NCBI RefSeq assembly: GCF_024323335.1
Contig: NC_066580.1
Span: 141,784,188 to 141,848,187 of the forward strand
Length of the DNA stretch: 64,000 nt
Direction of reading: 5' to 3'
Source of the DNA: Lathyrus oleraceus
Taxonomy: Eukaryota > Streptophyta > Magnoliopsida > Fabales > Fabaceae
The translations under genes and the position numbers were made by a program. The notes under the pieces were generated by a model, which was given only the letters and a program-made list of their open reading frames with translations, had not been told where the DNA came from and searched no databases. Shown piece after piece: positions 11,568 to 23,010 of this stretch. Numbering within the stretch: position 1 is the stretch's first letter; the number at the start of each line of letters is the position of its first letter.

Positions 11568-14409
11568 TGTAGCGGGGTATTCGTTACCATTAGAGATATT
11601 TACTAAATCCAAGGTAAATCATACAAGTCGAGTCGCCACCGCACTTCTATTTATCCAAAGGAATGGTTAGAAAGCAAACAAAAACCTAAAAGTTTTATCG
11701 AATCAAAAACTAGTAAAAGAGAGTCAGAGATCTGGGTAAGGGGGTTGGTTATGCAATGGGAAGGTGTTAGGCACCCAAAACATCCTAGGTACTCCTAGGG
11801 AGCCCTTTTCACACTTGTTGTAAAGTTGGTATTTTGTGAAAAAAATTGTATGTGCAAACATGATTGGAGAGATCAGAAGAGAATATACAAGTTATTTACA
11901 TTTTGTGTTTGGATGGATGAACCCATTGCCTACGTACCATCTTAAAAAAAATTAGGATCAAAACCTCGTAGTTCGGGGTAAAAATCTCAAAACAAGTTGG
12001 GTGAATTAATTGGTCCGAAAGCCTTAAGGTCTTTTATTATCCAAGGGAGAAAACTCAACCTAAAACCACAAATCCACCATGTGAGGATAGCTTCAACATG
12101 CTAGTGAGGGGTTAACCCTATAATAAGCATGGAAGACTCATTGTCCATCACTAAGGTTATAGGTGAGTATTACATCTACCTCAAGGATAACTCAAACCTA
12201 ATAGCTAAAGGTAATGAAAGATTTGATTAAGGAAGTGGCCATTGGAACCACAAAAAGACATTTGAATGGGTTATATTTACCAATTAGAAGTATATACAAA
12301 ATGGTCAAAGTGGACTTACAGATTCAATTCAGAATGAGTATTATGAAAAGAAGGTTTGAAAATCAAAAGCATAAGGCTTAGGTTTCTAATGTTGAAAACA
12401 AATGTTAAGTGTTTGCACAAAAATTTTGGCTTGGGTTAGAGTGGAGAGAAGAAGAAGAAGGGCTAAAGTCCTAAGCATGCAAGAGGTAAGGAATAAGAAA
12501 CAAAACCACAATGGAGTTCCTCTCTTGAGATCATATTGATGATCCAAGTAGCTCCCATCCTTTGGAATAAGCAATCACATAAGCATAAACTCAAGCAACC
12601 AATAGTCAAATGAACTCTTGGAAGGCTCTTCAAGGCATCTTGTAATTCTTTCTCTTAGGAGCTCATGGTAGTAGTTCCTCAAGTTTGAATCAAGATGGAA
12701 TCCCTAGCACAAGAAGACACACATCAAAGAGTTTTATGAAGTAAATCAAGAATGGACAAGAGTGAGTTTAGAGGCTTGGTCCTTCCATTATTCATCTTTA
12801 AGCTTTAGGCATTCTAAAGGCATGAGGCCTAGTTGCTTTTTGACATTTAAGCATTCTAAAGGCATGAGGCCTAGTTGCTCTTTGACTCCATTTTTGCATA
12901 GGGAATGTCCTATAAACTAAGTCCATTTTGTCCAATTTTTTGCATTTTGGTTCTCAACAATCAAAACAAAACACAAGCACAATAGTATATATACAATTAT
13001 ATGCTCAAGTGAGCAAAAGGCAAATGACATTAACATAAACATGTGCTCAAGTGAGCAAAGGGAAAAGCAAATGGATAATATGTGCAAGAATAGTAAATTG
13101 CATAAAAGTAAAGAGCAAAAAGTAAATGTTAATGGTTAATGGTTAATGTAAGTAGTTAGTGTGCCATAAGGCAAATTTAGCGTTATGTTAAGCAATCGTA
13201 ATTGTACTTATGTAGAAGTTACAACTATCTGAGGCCGGTCAATAATAATGTAGGCAACAACACAAGTTAGAAGTCTTGATTAGTGAACCAAGTTCCAACA
13301 ACTTGCCATGCCAAAAGGAAAAGAGAGAATTGATCTTGTATTGGTTTAAGTCCTTTGCATGATTTAGGAAACAACCTATCCTTAATGCAAAGCCATTCAC
13401 TTGATCAATTGATCAATATGAATTAGATTTGAATCAAGGAAGATTAAGCCTCCCTAATCAATGCTAACTTATCAACCTTCAACTCATTGATCAAAAAAAG
13501 AAAAAAGAAAAGAAGAAGAAAGAGATAAATAATGGAAAAGGAAATGGAAAGAATAAAGTACATATGGTGAAATGAAAAAATGTACCAATCCATGTGTATT
13601 GACCAAATGACATTGAAAGTCAAAGGCAAACAATGAGAAATCAGAAATGAGATGAAGATTGGAGGTCAAACAAATAGCAAAATATTTTTGGCATTTTTAA
13701 TATTAAAATAAACTTGAATTAAAAATAAAAGAAAGGTCAAACTTCAAAATCACTTCAAATCAACCATGAAAGGTCCAAGTGATTTATCCCAAGTTCAAGA
13801 AAGTCAAACAAAGTTTGACAAAAAATTTCAGCATTTTTAAAAGTCAGAAATTATTTTTAATCAATTAAAAATGAATAAAAATAACCTAATTGAACTAAAA
13901 TCTCAAATAAATCTCAAATCAATTAATAAATTGATGAGAATATTTTTCATAGATTCATCATCATTCAAATAGGTTAGGAAAATATTTTTGTATTTTTTGA
14001 ATATCAAAATCTATTTAAAATGAATTAAAAATAACCAGAAAAGAGAAAATTCACAAAAAATATCAAATGACAAAATAAAAAATATTAAAAATCAAAATTA
14101 GAAACTAGAAAATATTTGGAGAAGAATGCAATTGGTCCCATAATTTTTAGATTTAAAATGAAGAAGATATGAATTTTTGAAATTAATGGAAATAAAAGAA
14201 ATAAAATCAGAAAATAAAAAATTCAAAAAAACAAGGAGCGTTAGATCTGAGCTCATTAATTGAGCTGGCACATCATACGCTCCAGAAGCGCTTCCACCAT
14301 AGGTCCAAGTCAATGCGCTACACAAACATTAAAATAAAGTCATAACGTTGGACAGTGGAGATTGAATCTGGAAACTCAAATGGACGGATCATATTGAATC
14401 TGGGAACCA

Positions 14410-14431
14410 GACGGTGGCCAGCGCCACCGTC
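14410..14431 (-). other. perfect 9-bp hairpin in LTR (copy at 31818-31839)
   Basis: GACGGTGGC, loop CAGC, GCCACCGTC. The second LTR of B has the same hairpin at 31818-31839. The LTR of element E has GACGGTGGT, loop GGAA, ACCACCGTC at 56319-56340, so the loop-closing pair changed from C-G to T-A without losing pairing. It is downstream of the TATA box, so it is in the transcribed leader. Confidence 0.55.
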
Positions 14432-14518
14432 TTCTCCAGCCAACCTCCGACCATATCCAAAATTTGCAGAGCTTGAAATGAAAACCAAAATGCATGATCT
14501 ATACATCATTGGAAAGCT

Positions 14519-14538
14519 GGGATGATGTACATCATCCC
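14519..14538. other. 20-bp perfect palindrome in LTR (copy at 31927-31946)
   Basis: GGGATGATGTACATCATCCC is self-complementary in both LTRs of B. Element E has an 18-bp version at 56430-56447 in which both arms changed (AT to GT and AT to AC). Element A has a 14-bp version at 38661-38674. It could be a site for a dimeric protein or an RNA dimer/hairpin element; the role is unknown. Confidence 0.55.
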
Positions 14539-14978
14539 TGTACGACTCAATTCCACTCTAGATCTCTATATTGAGAGAAATCAGAGATGGAAATTCTGTG
14601 ATGTTCAAGTGAACTTCATGGATTCCAATAATTAAGTACTCAAAACAATTGCCTCTATGAAGAGGACTTCAGCCAACACAAAATCCAAGCAAATAGATCA
14701 ATAAATGGCGAGTTTCGAAGAGAAAACCAGTTGAAGAACAACCTTGAATTCTGGAGATTTGAGCTTGCTTCCTTGCTTCGTTTGGCCAAACAGAAGATCA
14801 ATGGAGTGTGAGAGAGAGGTCTAGGAACTTTAGATCTAGAAATTCAACCTGATTTAGTTGAATTTCAGATCTGAAAAAATGAAGAAAATTGAGAGAGTTC
14901 CTTTAGGTGTGGCTTGGTTTTGATTTCTGCAGCAATTCAGGTTGATTCAAGGATGAAATTTGAATGGAATGAAGCTCT

Positions 14979-14987
14979 TATTTATAG
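14979..14987 (-). promoter_or_regulatory. TATA box in 3' LTR of element B
   Basis: The minus strand reads CTATAAATA. The same nine bases occur at the matching place in the LTRs at 32387-32395, 39107-39115 and 43584-43592, the only LTRs in the window that include this region. Transcription would then start about 30 bases downstream and give a leader of roughly 3.4 kb within the LTR. Confidence 0.7.
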
Positions 14988-16502
14988 ATGGAGAGGAAAG
15001 GTAAGTGTGATCAAAGTCGTGTGCATGAAATTGGATATTCATTGCATGGGCTTGCATGATCATGCAAAAGGCCCAAATCCAATGCCAAATGCACTCTGAA
15101 GCATAATTGAGCTGAAATGGTCGTGGAATTGGCAATGCACAAGCTTGTATAATGAGTTCCAACATGTTATGCATAATCATGCCTAAAACTTCTCCTCTTT
15201 GAAAATGCCATTTCGCAAATCCAAACATGAGGATGTGAGTAATGGTTGGAAAGGTTTTGATGTAAGGACCAATTGTTATGTTGGGCAAAAATCCATTTGA
15301 AGTGTGGAAATTGGTGAAATTTGAGTTTAAAGTGCAAGGTGCAAAACATGTAAAAGCAAAGTTTCTAAATTTGGCCAATGTTCAAGCCCTTCTGTTTTGA
15401 TGATGCAAGCCCCAAATGAAAAAGTTATGGGAACTTAAATGGACTTAAATTTTGCATAATTTGGATTTGGACTTAAATTTCGCATAATTTGGATTTTTGA
15501 TGAAAGAGTTATGGGCACTTGAATTTGGACTTTTTTGCCTTTCAATGCATTTGGTCCAAAGTGACCTATAATGTTTTGCATTATCACATGTATTGCCTTT
15601 GAGATTTTGAAATTTTGTTCAACATAACATTTGAAGAAGACATCTTAAGCTTTCCAATGCATTTGATCCCACCTCAAAATCATAAAGAATGATTGAGTTA
15701 TGTCCTTGGGAAGTTGACCCAAAATTAGGGTTTCAGTCAAAATGACCTATAATGTCTTGAAACGGGAGATGACCTTCCAAGGTTCAAATCAATTTTTGAT
15801 GAACATGAAAGTTGTTCATATTGTCCTTACGAACATGTTTGCTTTTGGGACCATCTCCATTCGACCAACACATAAAACGTTAGGTCTCAGTGCATTTCAA
15901 AATAGTTAGATGAATTGACTGATCAACTTCTCAAGTCCATAACTCATATCCTGATGAATTGATGATTGAGGACACTCAAATAAGTTCAAATATGCATGAA
16001 ATGAAGAATTAAATAACTTCCCTTGATTGTGTTTGATCATGGGCTGAGGTTGCTTCAAGAGCAGGGCATTGTGGCACACAAATGGATTAGGGTTTCCTTG
16101 GGGAACAAACCTCAAACCCTTTTACTTGCTTTGATCAAAATGATGAATTGAGATGCTAGGGAGGCATATTTGATTGATGAGAGCTTTGGGAACCATTGCC
16201 ATGTTTGCTATCATCTTCACTTGGCCATATCTCTGCACAAAGGATCTCCTTGAAGCTCTTGACCTTATGATTGCTTGAGCTACAAACAAAAGATGTTAGT
16301 GACATATTTTTGTTCTTTTGGTTAGTAAACAAAATAAGAAAATCAATGATATACAAATCAAGCATGCTTGGTGATCTCAAACCACTCACAAGAGGTCCCA
16401 CCCAAAGGCAAAAGGAACCAAGATGCTTATGATCCTTGAGGCTTTGCAAATGCAATGTTATGATGCCATGAGGGATCTTAGGGACAAAATTAGGGTCTTA
16501 CA

Positions 16503-19324
16503 GATGCCCCTATTTAAGGTCATTCTAGCCGGAGAAATGAAGGTTAAAATCTTCGTCTCGACGGGGTAGAATGGGCTTAAATAATAACAAAGAGACGAAT
16601 TTTGGTCCCTAAGAGACCTCATGATGTAGATGTATGCATGCAAATGGTAAAACTATGTGGGGATAAGTGTCCACAAAGGAAAAGATCCGGAAGAAATTGC
16701 CAATCCCTATGAGTAATTCATTCTAATAAGCAGAGACTCTACCGAGAAGTAAAGGGATGAAAACGCATGAGCAGGTCACGACTTGAAACTTGCTGAGAGA
16801 CACAGAGAGAATCCATGAAATAAATCCATGGAAAGACTCGAGCTGACTCGAAGATGCATGTATTGGGGAATATGCCAATACAGCAAAATTATCCGTAACG
16901 GATACTTCGGATAAAAATCTGGACTCAGGTGGGGATGTCCACTAAGGACTCAGCTGAGGAAATAAAGAATGAGGTATTACCGGTTACTGGGTAATAAGCT
17001 CAAAAAGAGATCATGTAATCCCACCGGTACAAGGGTGAGGGAAAAACATGCTTCGGGAGAATGAATATATAAGACCGGTATAAGGGTGAGAGATATCAAA
17101 CATCCAAAACGTCTGAGGAAGACCTAAAAGGTATAAATCAACTCAGGGATTCTGACTCCACAGGAGACAAAAAGTCATAATAGGGAGCAGAAGGAAGGAA
17201 TACCTGGGATGCCGGTTACTGGGCATATAATAGGTGACCAACCAAAGCGTGAATTGGGGAATATTCCCAAGACATTCATCATCCAAAAGAGGGCTAAAAG
17301 CAAACTCGATTATGGGATGGACATTCGATTCCACAAAGGGATACGAATCTTACTCAATTGGGGAAGAACAAAAGGCTTCGACCAAAGAGTGCATGAGATA
17401 TATTATCTATTACCGTCAGAACATAGATAACACACTCGCATGGAAGATTATCCACAACCGGTTACTGGGTTAATAAAGGATAAATCAACCGAGAGAGAAA
17501 GGCATCGGGATACTGAAACTAGGTATATAATGATGACCATTCAAGGGGAGCAACAAACATTACCGGCAATCGGTATATGAAAGATGACTTGTTGGGGATA
17601 AATTGCCTAATCAGAGTAATTATCCAAGAGAATGAGGGGATATCAACACCGAATATTGGATAATGATAACCGTGAAGGAGGGGATTACGTCTACCGGATA
17701 CTGGGTAGAAAACCACGGAAGAGTAACCGTCATCGATTAGGATGAACAAAAGGTTAACTCTACAAGGGGATGAAATAGGGTTTACAACTACCGGTATAAA
17801 GGTAGACAACATCAGACTCTGCCGGGGATAAGATGAATGATTACTAATTACTGAGCAATTATTCATTTATACCATAGGGGAGTGCAGGAAACAAATCACA
17901 GGAGGCCAATCTAGGATCAAACTAGAGAGACAAGCTGAATCCAAATTCGTCCCAATGAGGATATAAATCAATGGGGAATCCCATCCCAATATATATGTTT
18001 GGAAGAAACAGAAACAACCATCGTCCACGAGGATATAACTCGGTGGAGAATATGGAAGGAAAGATAAACACTTTATGCTTAAGGGGCTGACTCTATATGG
18101 GGAGATCAGACACCGACATCTGCTTGGGAAATGTATTACCAACTAGTAGGGGATAACAAACAAAGATATACGGCAAAGAATGCAATCATGGATATCCACA
18201 TGTTTGAAAACTATATGCACGCATGCATGGTTTATGTATGATGAATGCTGACAAACAGACATTTCTAACACAAACAACTCCAAAGGATAAGTACACAAAC
18301 ATCCGGTACTACATCTCGAGAGAGAAAGCCAGGTTCACCGGAGAGTATCCAATCTGGTGAGGGCAAGTGATACCAGGAAGCAAAGATCTCTGCAGGGGGA
18401 TGAACATCAGTCATTCCAGCTAGGGACAGGAGTTATTGCACAGATAAAATCCGCCGCATAAGCAACTCTACTGGGGAATCAATCCGAGGAGGTAAAGGAA
18501 TTCTGGGGATCAACCACCAAATAGGAAGCTTCCAAGGTCACCATTAAATGATGTGCTTACCAAAGAGATCGCATCTGCTGAGGAGGAAAGGTCGCTACTC
18601 TGCTGAAGGGAACAGTGGTGAATATCTTACCAAACACTCCGCTCAGTAGAAAAACCATAAAAGGCTTCGGAGGAAGAAGATACAAGCCTGCTAGGAATAT
18701 GAACAAATGTCTTACCCTGTTGGGGATCGTACCATCCTTGGGAGAGCACTGAAGATTTCTTAAGTATCCTTTCATCATTGTGAATGTTCACTTTGTTTAA
18801 AAACAAATTATGAAAAATTTGATTATTTAAAACAATGATATTTTCTCAATTAAAACATGTAAAACATTTGTTGAATATAAACAAATAAGAGTGCAAATAA
18901 TTGGATAAAAGGCTCAAATTTATTTGATGGAATGGTAGTCTGCAAATGGCAAGACTCCATAGATCTTTACAAATTTGAAATTGGTGATATATATTGAAAA
19001 AGCGCTACATTGAACATAATAACCATTTCTCCACCAATTCTGAATCCGATGTATTTGAATTTGATGACGAATGAGCAAGAATCTCTGAATGATGACAGTT
19101 GTAGAACAAAGTCTTGTCAGGATGCAGTTACTTGCCAAATCCCTAATTTTTGCCTAGATTGCCCCAGGATGAGGTACTCAATATAGCGGGATGCATATAT
19201 TCATTTCTTATGTCTCTAACTTTTTCCTGGACCGCCCTTTCGGGTTTTCAATCCACCGAGACACTCATTTTTGGCTAAGCCGCCCTTCCGGGTTTTCAAC
19301 TTAGCGAGCTATTCTATTTTTATT
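16503..19324 (-). repeat. 3' UTR of element B with dispersed repeats
   Basis: This non-coding stretch lies between the pol stop at 19325 and the LTR. On the minus strand the bases next to the LTR are AAATAGGGGCATC, the putative PPT. Copies of TACCGGTTACTGGGTA are seen near 16979, 17211, 17455 and 17690. The conserved stem-loop set is at 19152-19308. No gene is supported. Confidence 0.8.
19152..19308 (-). other. tandem stem-loops just after the pol stop (element B)
   Basis: The units are 19152-19190, 19226-19260 and 19273-19308. In sense RNA, unit 2 has CCC-GAAA-GGG and unit 3 has CCC-GGAA-GGG; both loops fit the GNRA rule although the base differs from element A. Unit 3 has an outer stem GCTAAG/CTTAGC and unit 2 an outer stem TGGA/TCCA. 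Confidence 0.6.
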
Positions 19325-20679
19325 TTAGGCGAAGTATTTCTTGACTGCATCTGGATTCACAGGACGAGTGAAATCCTCCCCATCCATAGTTGTAAGTATC
19401 AAAGCACCACCTGAAAAGGCTCTCTTAACAACATATGGACCTTCATAGTTTGGAGTCCACTTGCCCCTGGAATCAGGCGCGAAAGACAAGACTTTCTTGA
19501 GCACAAGGTCACCTTCTCGGAACACACAAGGCTTGACCTTCTTATCAAAGGATTTCTTCATTCTTTGCTGATATAACTGACCATGGCACATGGCAGTCAA
19601 TCTCTTCTCTTCAATCAAATTCAGCTGGTCATAACGACTCTGAACCCATTCAGCATCAGTCAACTTCGCTTCCATCAAGACTCTCATTGATGGGATCTCC
19701 ACCTCTACTAGGAGTACATCCTCCTATTGAAGTGCGGACAGATGTACGATATCCGTGTAAAGCAAATGGCAGCATCTCATGCCAATCTTTGTACGTGACA
19801 ACCATCTTTTGGATAATCTTCTTGATACTCTTATTAGCAGCTTCAACAACCCCATTCATCTTGGGTCTGTAAGGAGAAGAATTATGGTGCGCAATCTTGA
19901 ACTCACTGCACAACTCTTTCATCATTTTGTTGTTCAGGTTAGATCCATTATCAGTAATGATCTTATCTGGCACACCATATCGGCATATGAGTTGATTCTT
20001 GATAAACTTCACGACCACCTTCCTGGTCACATCCGCATATGATGTCGCTTCAACCCACTTGGTGAAGTAATCAATTGCTACGAGAATAAATCTGTGTCCA
20101 TTGGACGCTTTCGGTTCTATCATGCCAATCATGTCGATTCCCCACATGGAGAAAGGCCACGGTGATGAAATCACATTCAAAAGTGTTGGGGGAATATGAA
20201 TCTTATCCGCATAAGTCTGACATTTATGGCATTTCTTTACATGTTTGCAGTAGTCAGACTCCATTGTCAGCCAATAGTAGCCTGCTCTCAATATCTTTCT
20301 AGCCATGGCATGTCCATTGGAATGAGTACCAAATGAACCCTCATGGACCTCAGTCATTAACAGGTCTGCTTCGTGTCTATCCACGCATCTGAGCAGAGCC
20401 ATGTCAAAATTTCTCTTATAAAGCACATCGCCATTGAGGTAGAAACTGCCTGACAATCTCCTCTAAGTCTTCCTATCTTTCATAGATGCCCCAGGCGGTT
20501 AAATCTGGCTCTGAAGGAAACACTTGATGTCATAATACCATAGCTTATCATCTTTCACCTCTTCTACTGCAAATACATGGGCTGGTCTGTCCAAGCGCAT
20601 CATAGTGATATCGGGAACTTCATTCCAAAATTTTACCACAATAATTGAAGCAAGTGTGGCGAGAGCGTCTGCCATCCGA
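19325..20679 (-). pseudogene. integrase region of element B pol, frameshifted
   Basis: The zinc-binding part (VHEGSFGTHSNGH ... CKHVKKCHKCQ) is followed by a core with all three catalytic acids: WGIDMIG, ITDNGSN and NGVVEAANK. The last two are 35 residues apart, as expected for a D,D(35)E integrase. Upstream linker codons near 20500 and 20463 are stops. After SVRTSIG, near 19730, about 35 bases present in element A are missing, which shifts the frame. The C-terminal tail (19325-19702) is open in the other frame and ends AVKKYFA. The catalytic core could still be made only as a truncated product. Confidence 0.93.
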
Positions 20680-21129
20680 TTCTAATCTCGAGGAATATGA
20701 TGGAAGTCAACCTCAGTAAAGAACGTTGAAATCCTCCTCGCATAATCCCTATATGGAATGAGACCAGGATGATTCGTTTCCCATTCACCCTTAATCTGAT
20801 TAACAACGAAGGTCGAATCACCATTTACCTCAAGATGCTTAATCCTTAGATCAACGCATTCCTCCAATCCCATAATACAGGCCTCACACTCAACCATATT
20901 ATTCGTGCATTTGAAAGGTAGCCTTGCTGTAAAAGGAATATGTGTGCCCTGAGGAGTAATAATCACTGCCCCAATACCATTTCCATACTAATTTACTGCG
21001 CCATCAAACACCATACTCCATCTGGAACCAGGCTCTGGCCCTTCATCGAACGTAGGCTCATCACAATCTTTCATTTTCAAATACAGAATCTCCTCATCCG
21101 GGAAGTCATACTGAACTGACTGATAGTCC
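20680..21129 (-). pseudogene. second (plant-type) RNase H domain of element B pol
   Basis: The frame shows MVFDGAVN, a TAG at about 20988 (a Gln codon in A), then YGNGIGAVIITPQGT, NNMVECEACIMGLEE and VNGDSTFVVNQIKGEW. It closes at a stop after HHIPRD near 20680. This is the extra RNase H of the Tat lineage, between the normal RNase H and integrase. The acidic positions remain, but the internal stop splits the domain. Confidence 0.87.
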
Positions 21130-22748
21130 TCTATCGGCTGATGTGCCAAGTGGTCAGCCAAAATACTACCTTTAATAGCCTTCTGAGCTCGATACTCAAT
21201 ATCATACTCAGATAGCAACATCTGCCAACGGGAAATCCTCCCTGTTAAAGCAGGCTTCTCGAAGGTATACTTGATTGGATCCATTCTGGATATCAACCAC
21301 GTCGTATGATTCAACATATACTGGCGTAAGCGCTTAGCAGCCCAAGCCAAAGCACATCATGTCTTCTCAAGCATAGAGTATCGAGACTCACAATCGATGA
21401 ACTTCTTGCTTAAGTAGTAAATGGCATGCTCTTTCTTGATTTGTCTTGCTGACCAAGGACACAACCCATTGAATCTTCAAGAACAGTCAGATACATAATC
21501 AATGGTCTTCCTTCCACGAGCGGAGACAGGATCAGAGGCTCAGACAAATATTCTATAATATTGTCAAAAGCTTTCTGGCAATCCTCGGTCCAATCATGGG
21601 ACTGATCTTTCCGGAGGAGCTTGAATATCGGCGCACATGTGGCAGTCATGTGGGATATGAATCTGGAAATATAATTCAAGCGGCCAAGAAAACCTCGGAC
21701 TTGCTTCTCAGTTTTGGGCGCAGGCATCTGTTGTATTGCTTTGAACTTTGCAGGATCAACCTCAATACCTCTTTCACTAACAATAAAGCCCAATAACTTG
21801 CCGGAACGGACTCCAAATGTACACTTGTTGGGATTCAGACAAAGCTTATATTTCCTCACACGTTGAAAAAGCTTCAACAAGTGCTCTACATGTTCAACTT
21901 CCGTTCTTGACTTAGCGATCATATCGTCAACATATACCTCGATCTCCTTGTGCATCATATCATGAAATAAGGTAGTCATAGCTCGTTGATATGTGGCTCC
22001 GGCGTTCTTCAAACCGAAGGGCATCACTCGATAACAGAATGTTCCCCAAGGTGTGATGAATGTTGTCTTCTCCATATCCTCGGGTGCCATCTTGATCTGA
22101 TTATATCCGGAAAATCCATCAATAAATGAAAAGACATTGAATTTAGCTGTATTGTCTACCAACATATCAATATGTGGTAGAGGGAAATCATCTTTTGGAC
22201 TAGCTTTATTCAAGTCTCTATAGTCCACACACATCCGGACTTTTCCATTTTTCTTAGGCACGGGCACAATATTGGCCACCCATTGAGGATATGTAGAAGT
22301 CACAAGAAACCCCGCATCAATTTGCTTCTGAACTTCCTCTTTGATCTTTACTGCCATGTCAGGATGAGTTCTTCCGAGCTTCTGCTTCACAGGCACGCAC
22401 TCAAGTTTCAAAGGTAGGAAATGTTGCACAATGTCAGTATCTAGACCAGGCATGTCTTCATATGACCAGGCAAAGACATCAACATATTCTCGTAGCAATT
22501 CAATCAACCTCTTCTTAACAGACTCCTCCAGGAGTGCCCCAATCTTCACTTCTCGCACACAAACCTCAGACCCCAAGTGGACTGTTTCCAGATTCTCAAG
22601 ATGCGGCTGAATGATTTTCTCTTCATGCTCAAGTAGACGGGTAATCTCGTCAGGAATCTCTTCAACATCCTCCTCTTCCGCCTCAAATACAGGGAATTCA
22701 AAGTTGGGAGATGGTGTTGGGTCATTATGTTCAATGGGTTTGATCAGC
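21130..22748 (-). pseudogene. reverse transcriptase and RNase H of element B pol, frameshifted
   Basis: Exon 2 begins at the acceptor (22748) with an acidic linker that has no stops. RT motifs in order: YPQWVANIVPVPKK, CVDYRDLNKASPKDDFPL, FSFIDGFSGYNQIKMAPEDM, TPWGTFCYRVMPFGLKNAGA and EIEVYVDDMIAKS. The RT domain itself is open from the acceptor to about 21410. There, four bases present in element A are missing after GQQDK, shifting the frame. A TGA replaces a Cys codon in the RNase H near 21350. RNase H continues as LAWAAKRLRQYMLNHTTW. The RT core is the best kept pol domain among the gypsy copies. Confidence 0.94.
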
Positions 22749-23010
22749 CTGCATAATGATTTTGGATATGAAAGCTTTAGAATTCAAACAAGGCAAATCA
22801 TTATGCAGATGAAAAGATTGATTTTATTCTATTTTTAGGGTTTTATGTGATCACCAATTTCATGCAAAAGCGAAAAGGGAAAATAATTGGAAAAACAAAC
22901 ATTTAACATGAATCTATTGAATGAAAATATCATTGTATTTATGCGCCAACAATGTCATCACTCCTCCTTTTGGCATGGGAGGAGGGTTTTTTAAACACAA
23001 TGAACATTAC
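22749..23010 (-). other. spliceosomal intron between protease and RT, element B (262 bp)
   Basis: The minus-strand donor is TCAAA|GTAATG at 23010 and the acceptor is TTATGCAG|GCTGATC at 22749. Splicing joins the protease tail (HKSK) to the RT linker in frame. The first in-frame stop in unspliced RNA is TAA at 23009-23007, made by the donor itself. A hairpin with arms 22961-22967 and 22978-22984 sits 26 nt inside the donor. Confidence 0.87.

Larger units (their letters stand above)
11568..16502 (-). repeat. 3' LTR of element B (4935 bp)
   Basis: Bounded by TGTAGCGGGG and GGGTCTTACA on the plus strand, with GTACT outside and the PPT inside. It pairs with 28975-33910 and is very similar along its length. 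It holds a TATA box at 14979-14987, a 42-bp direct repeat (GCATTCTAAAGGCATGAGGC at 12809 and 12851), palindromes at 13401-13416 and 14519-14538, and a hairpin at 14410-14431. A local rearrangement relative to the partner lies at about 15421-15510. No ORF in it is supported as a gene. Confidence 0.95.

Noticed and set aside
14947..15378. A 143-codon minus-strand frame in the LTR, partly repeated at 32529-32786
   Set aside because: It lies over the LTR and is broken in the partner LTR and in A and D; no domain is recognised.
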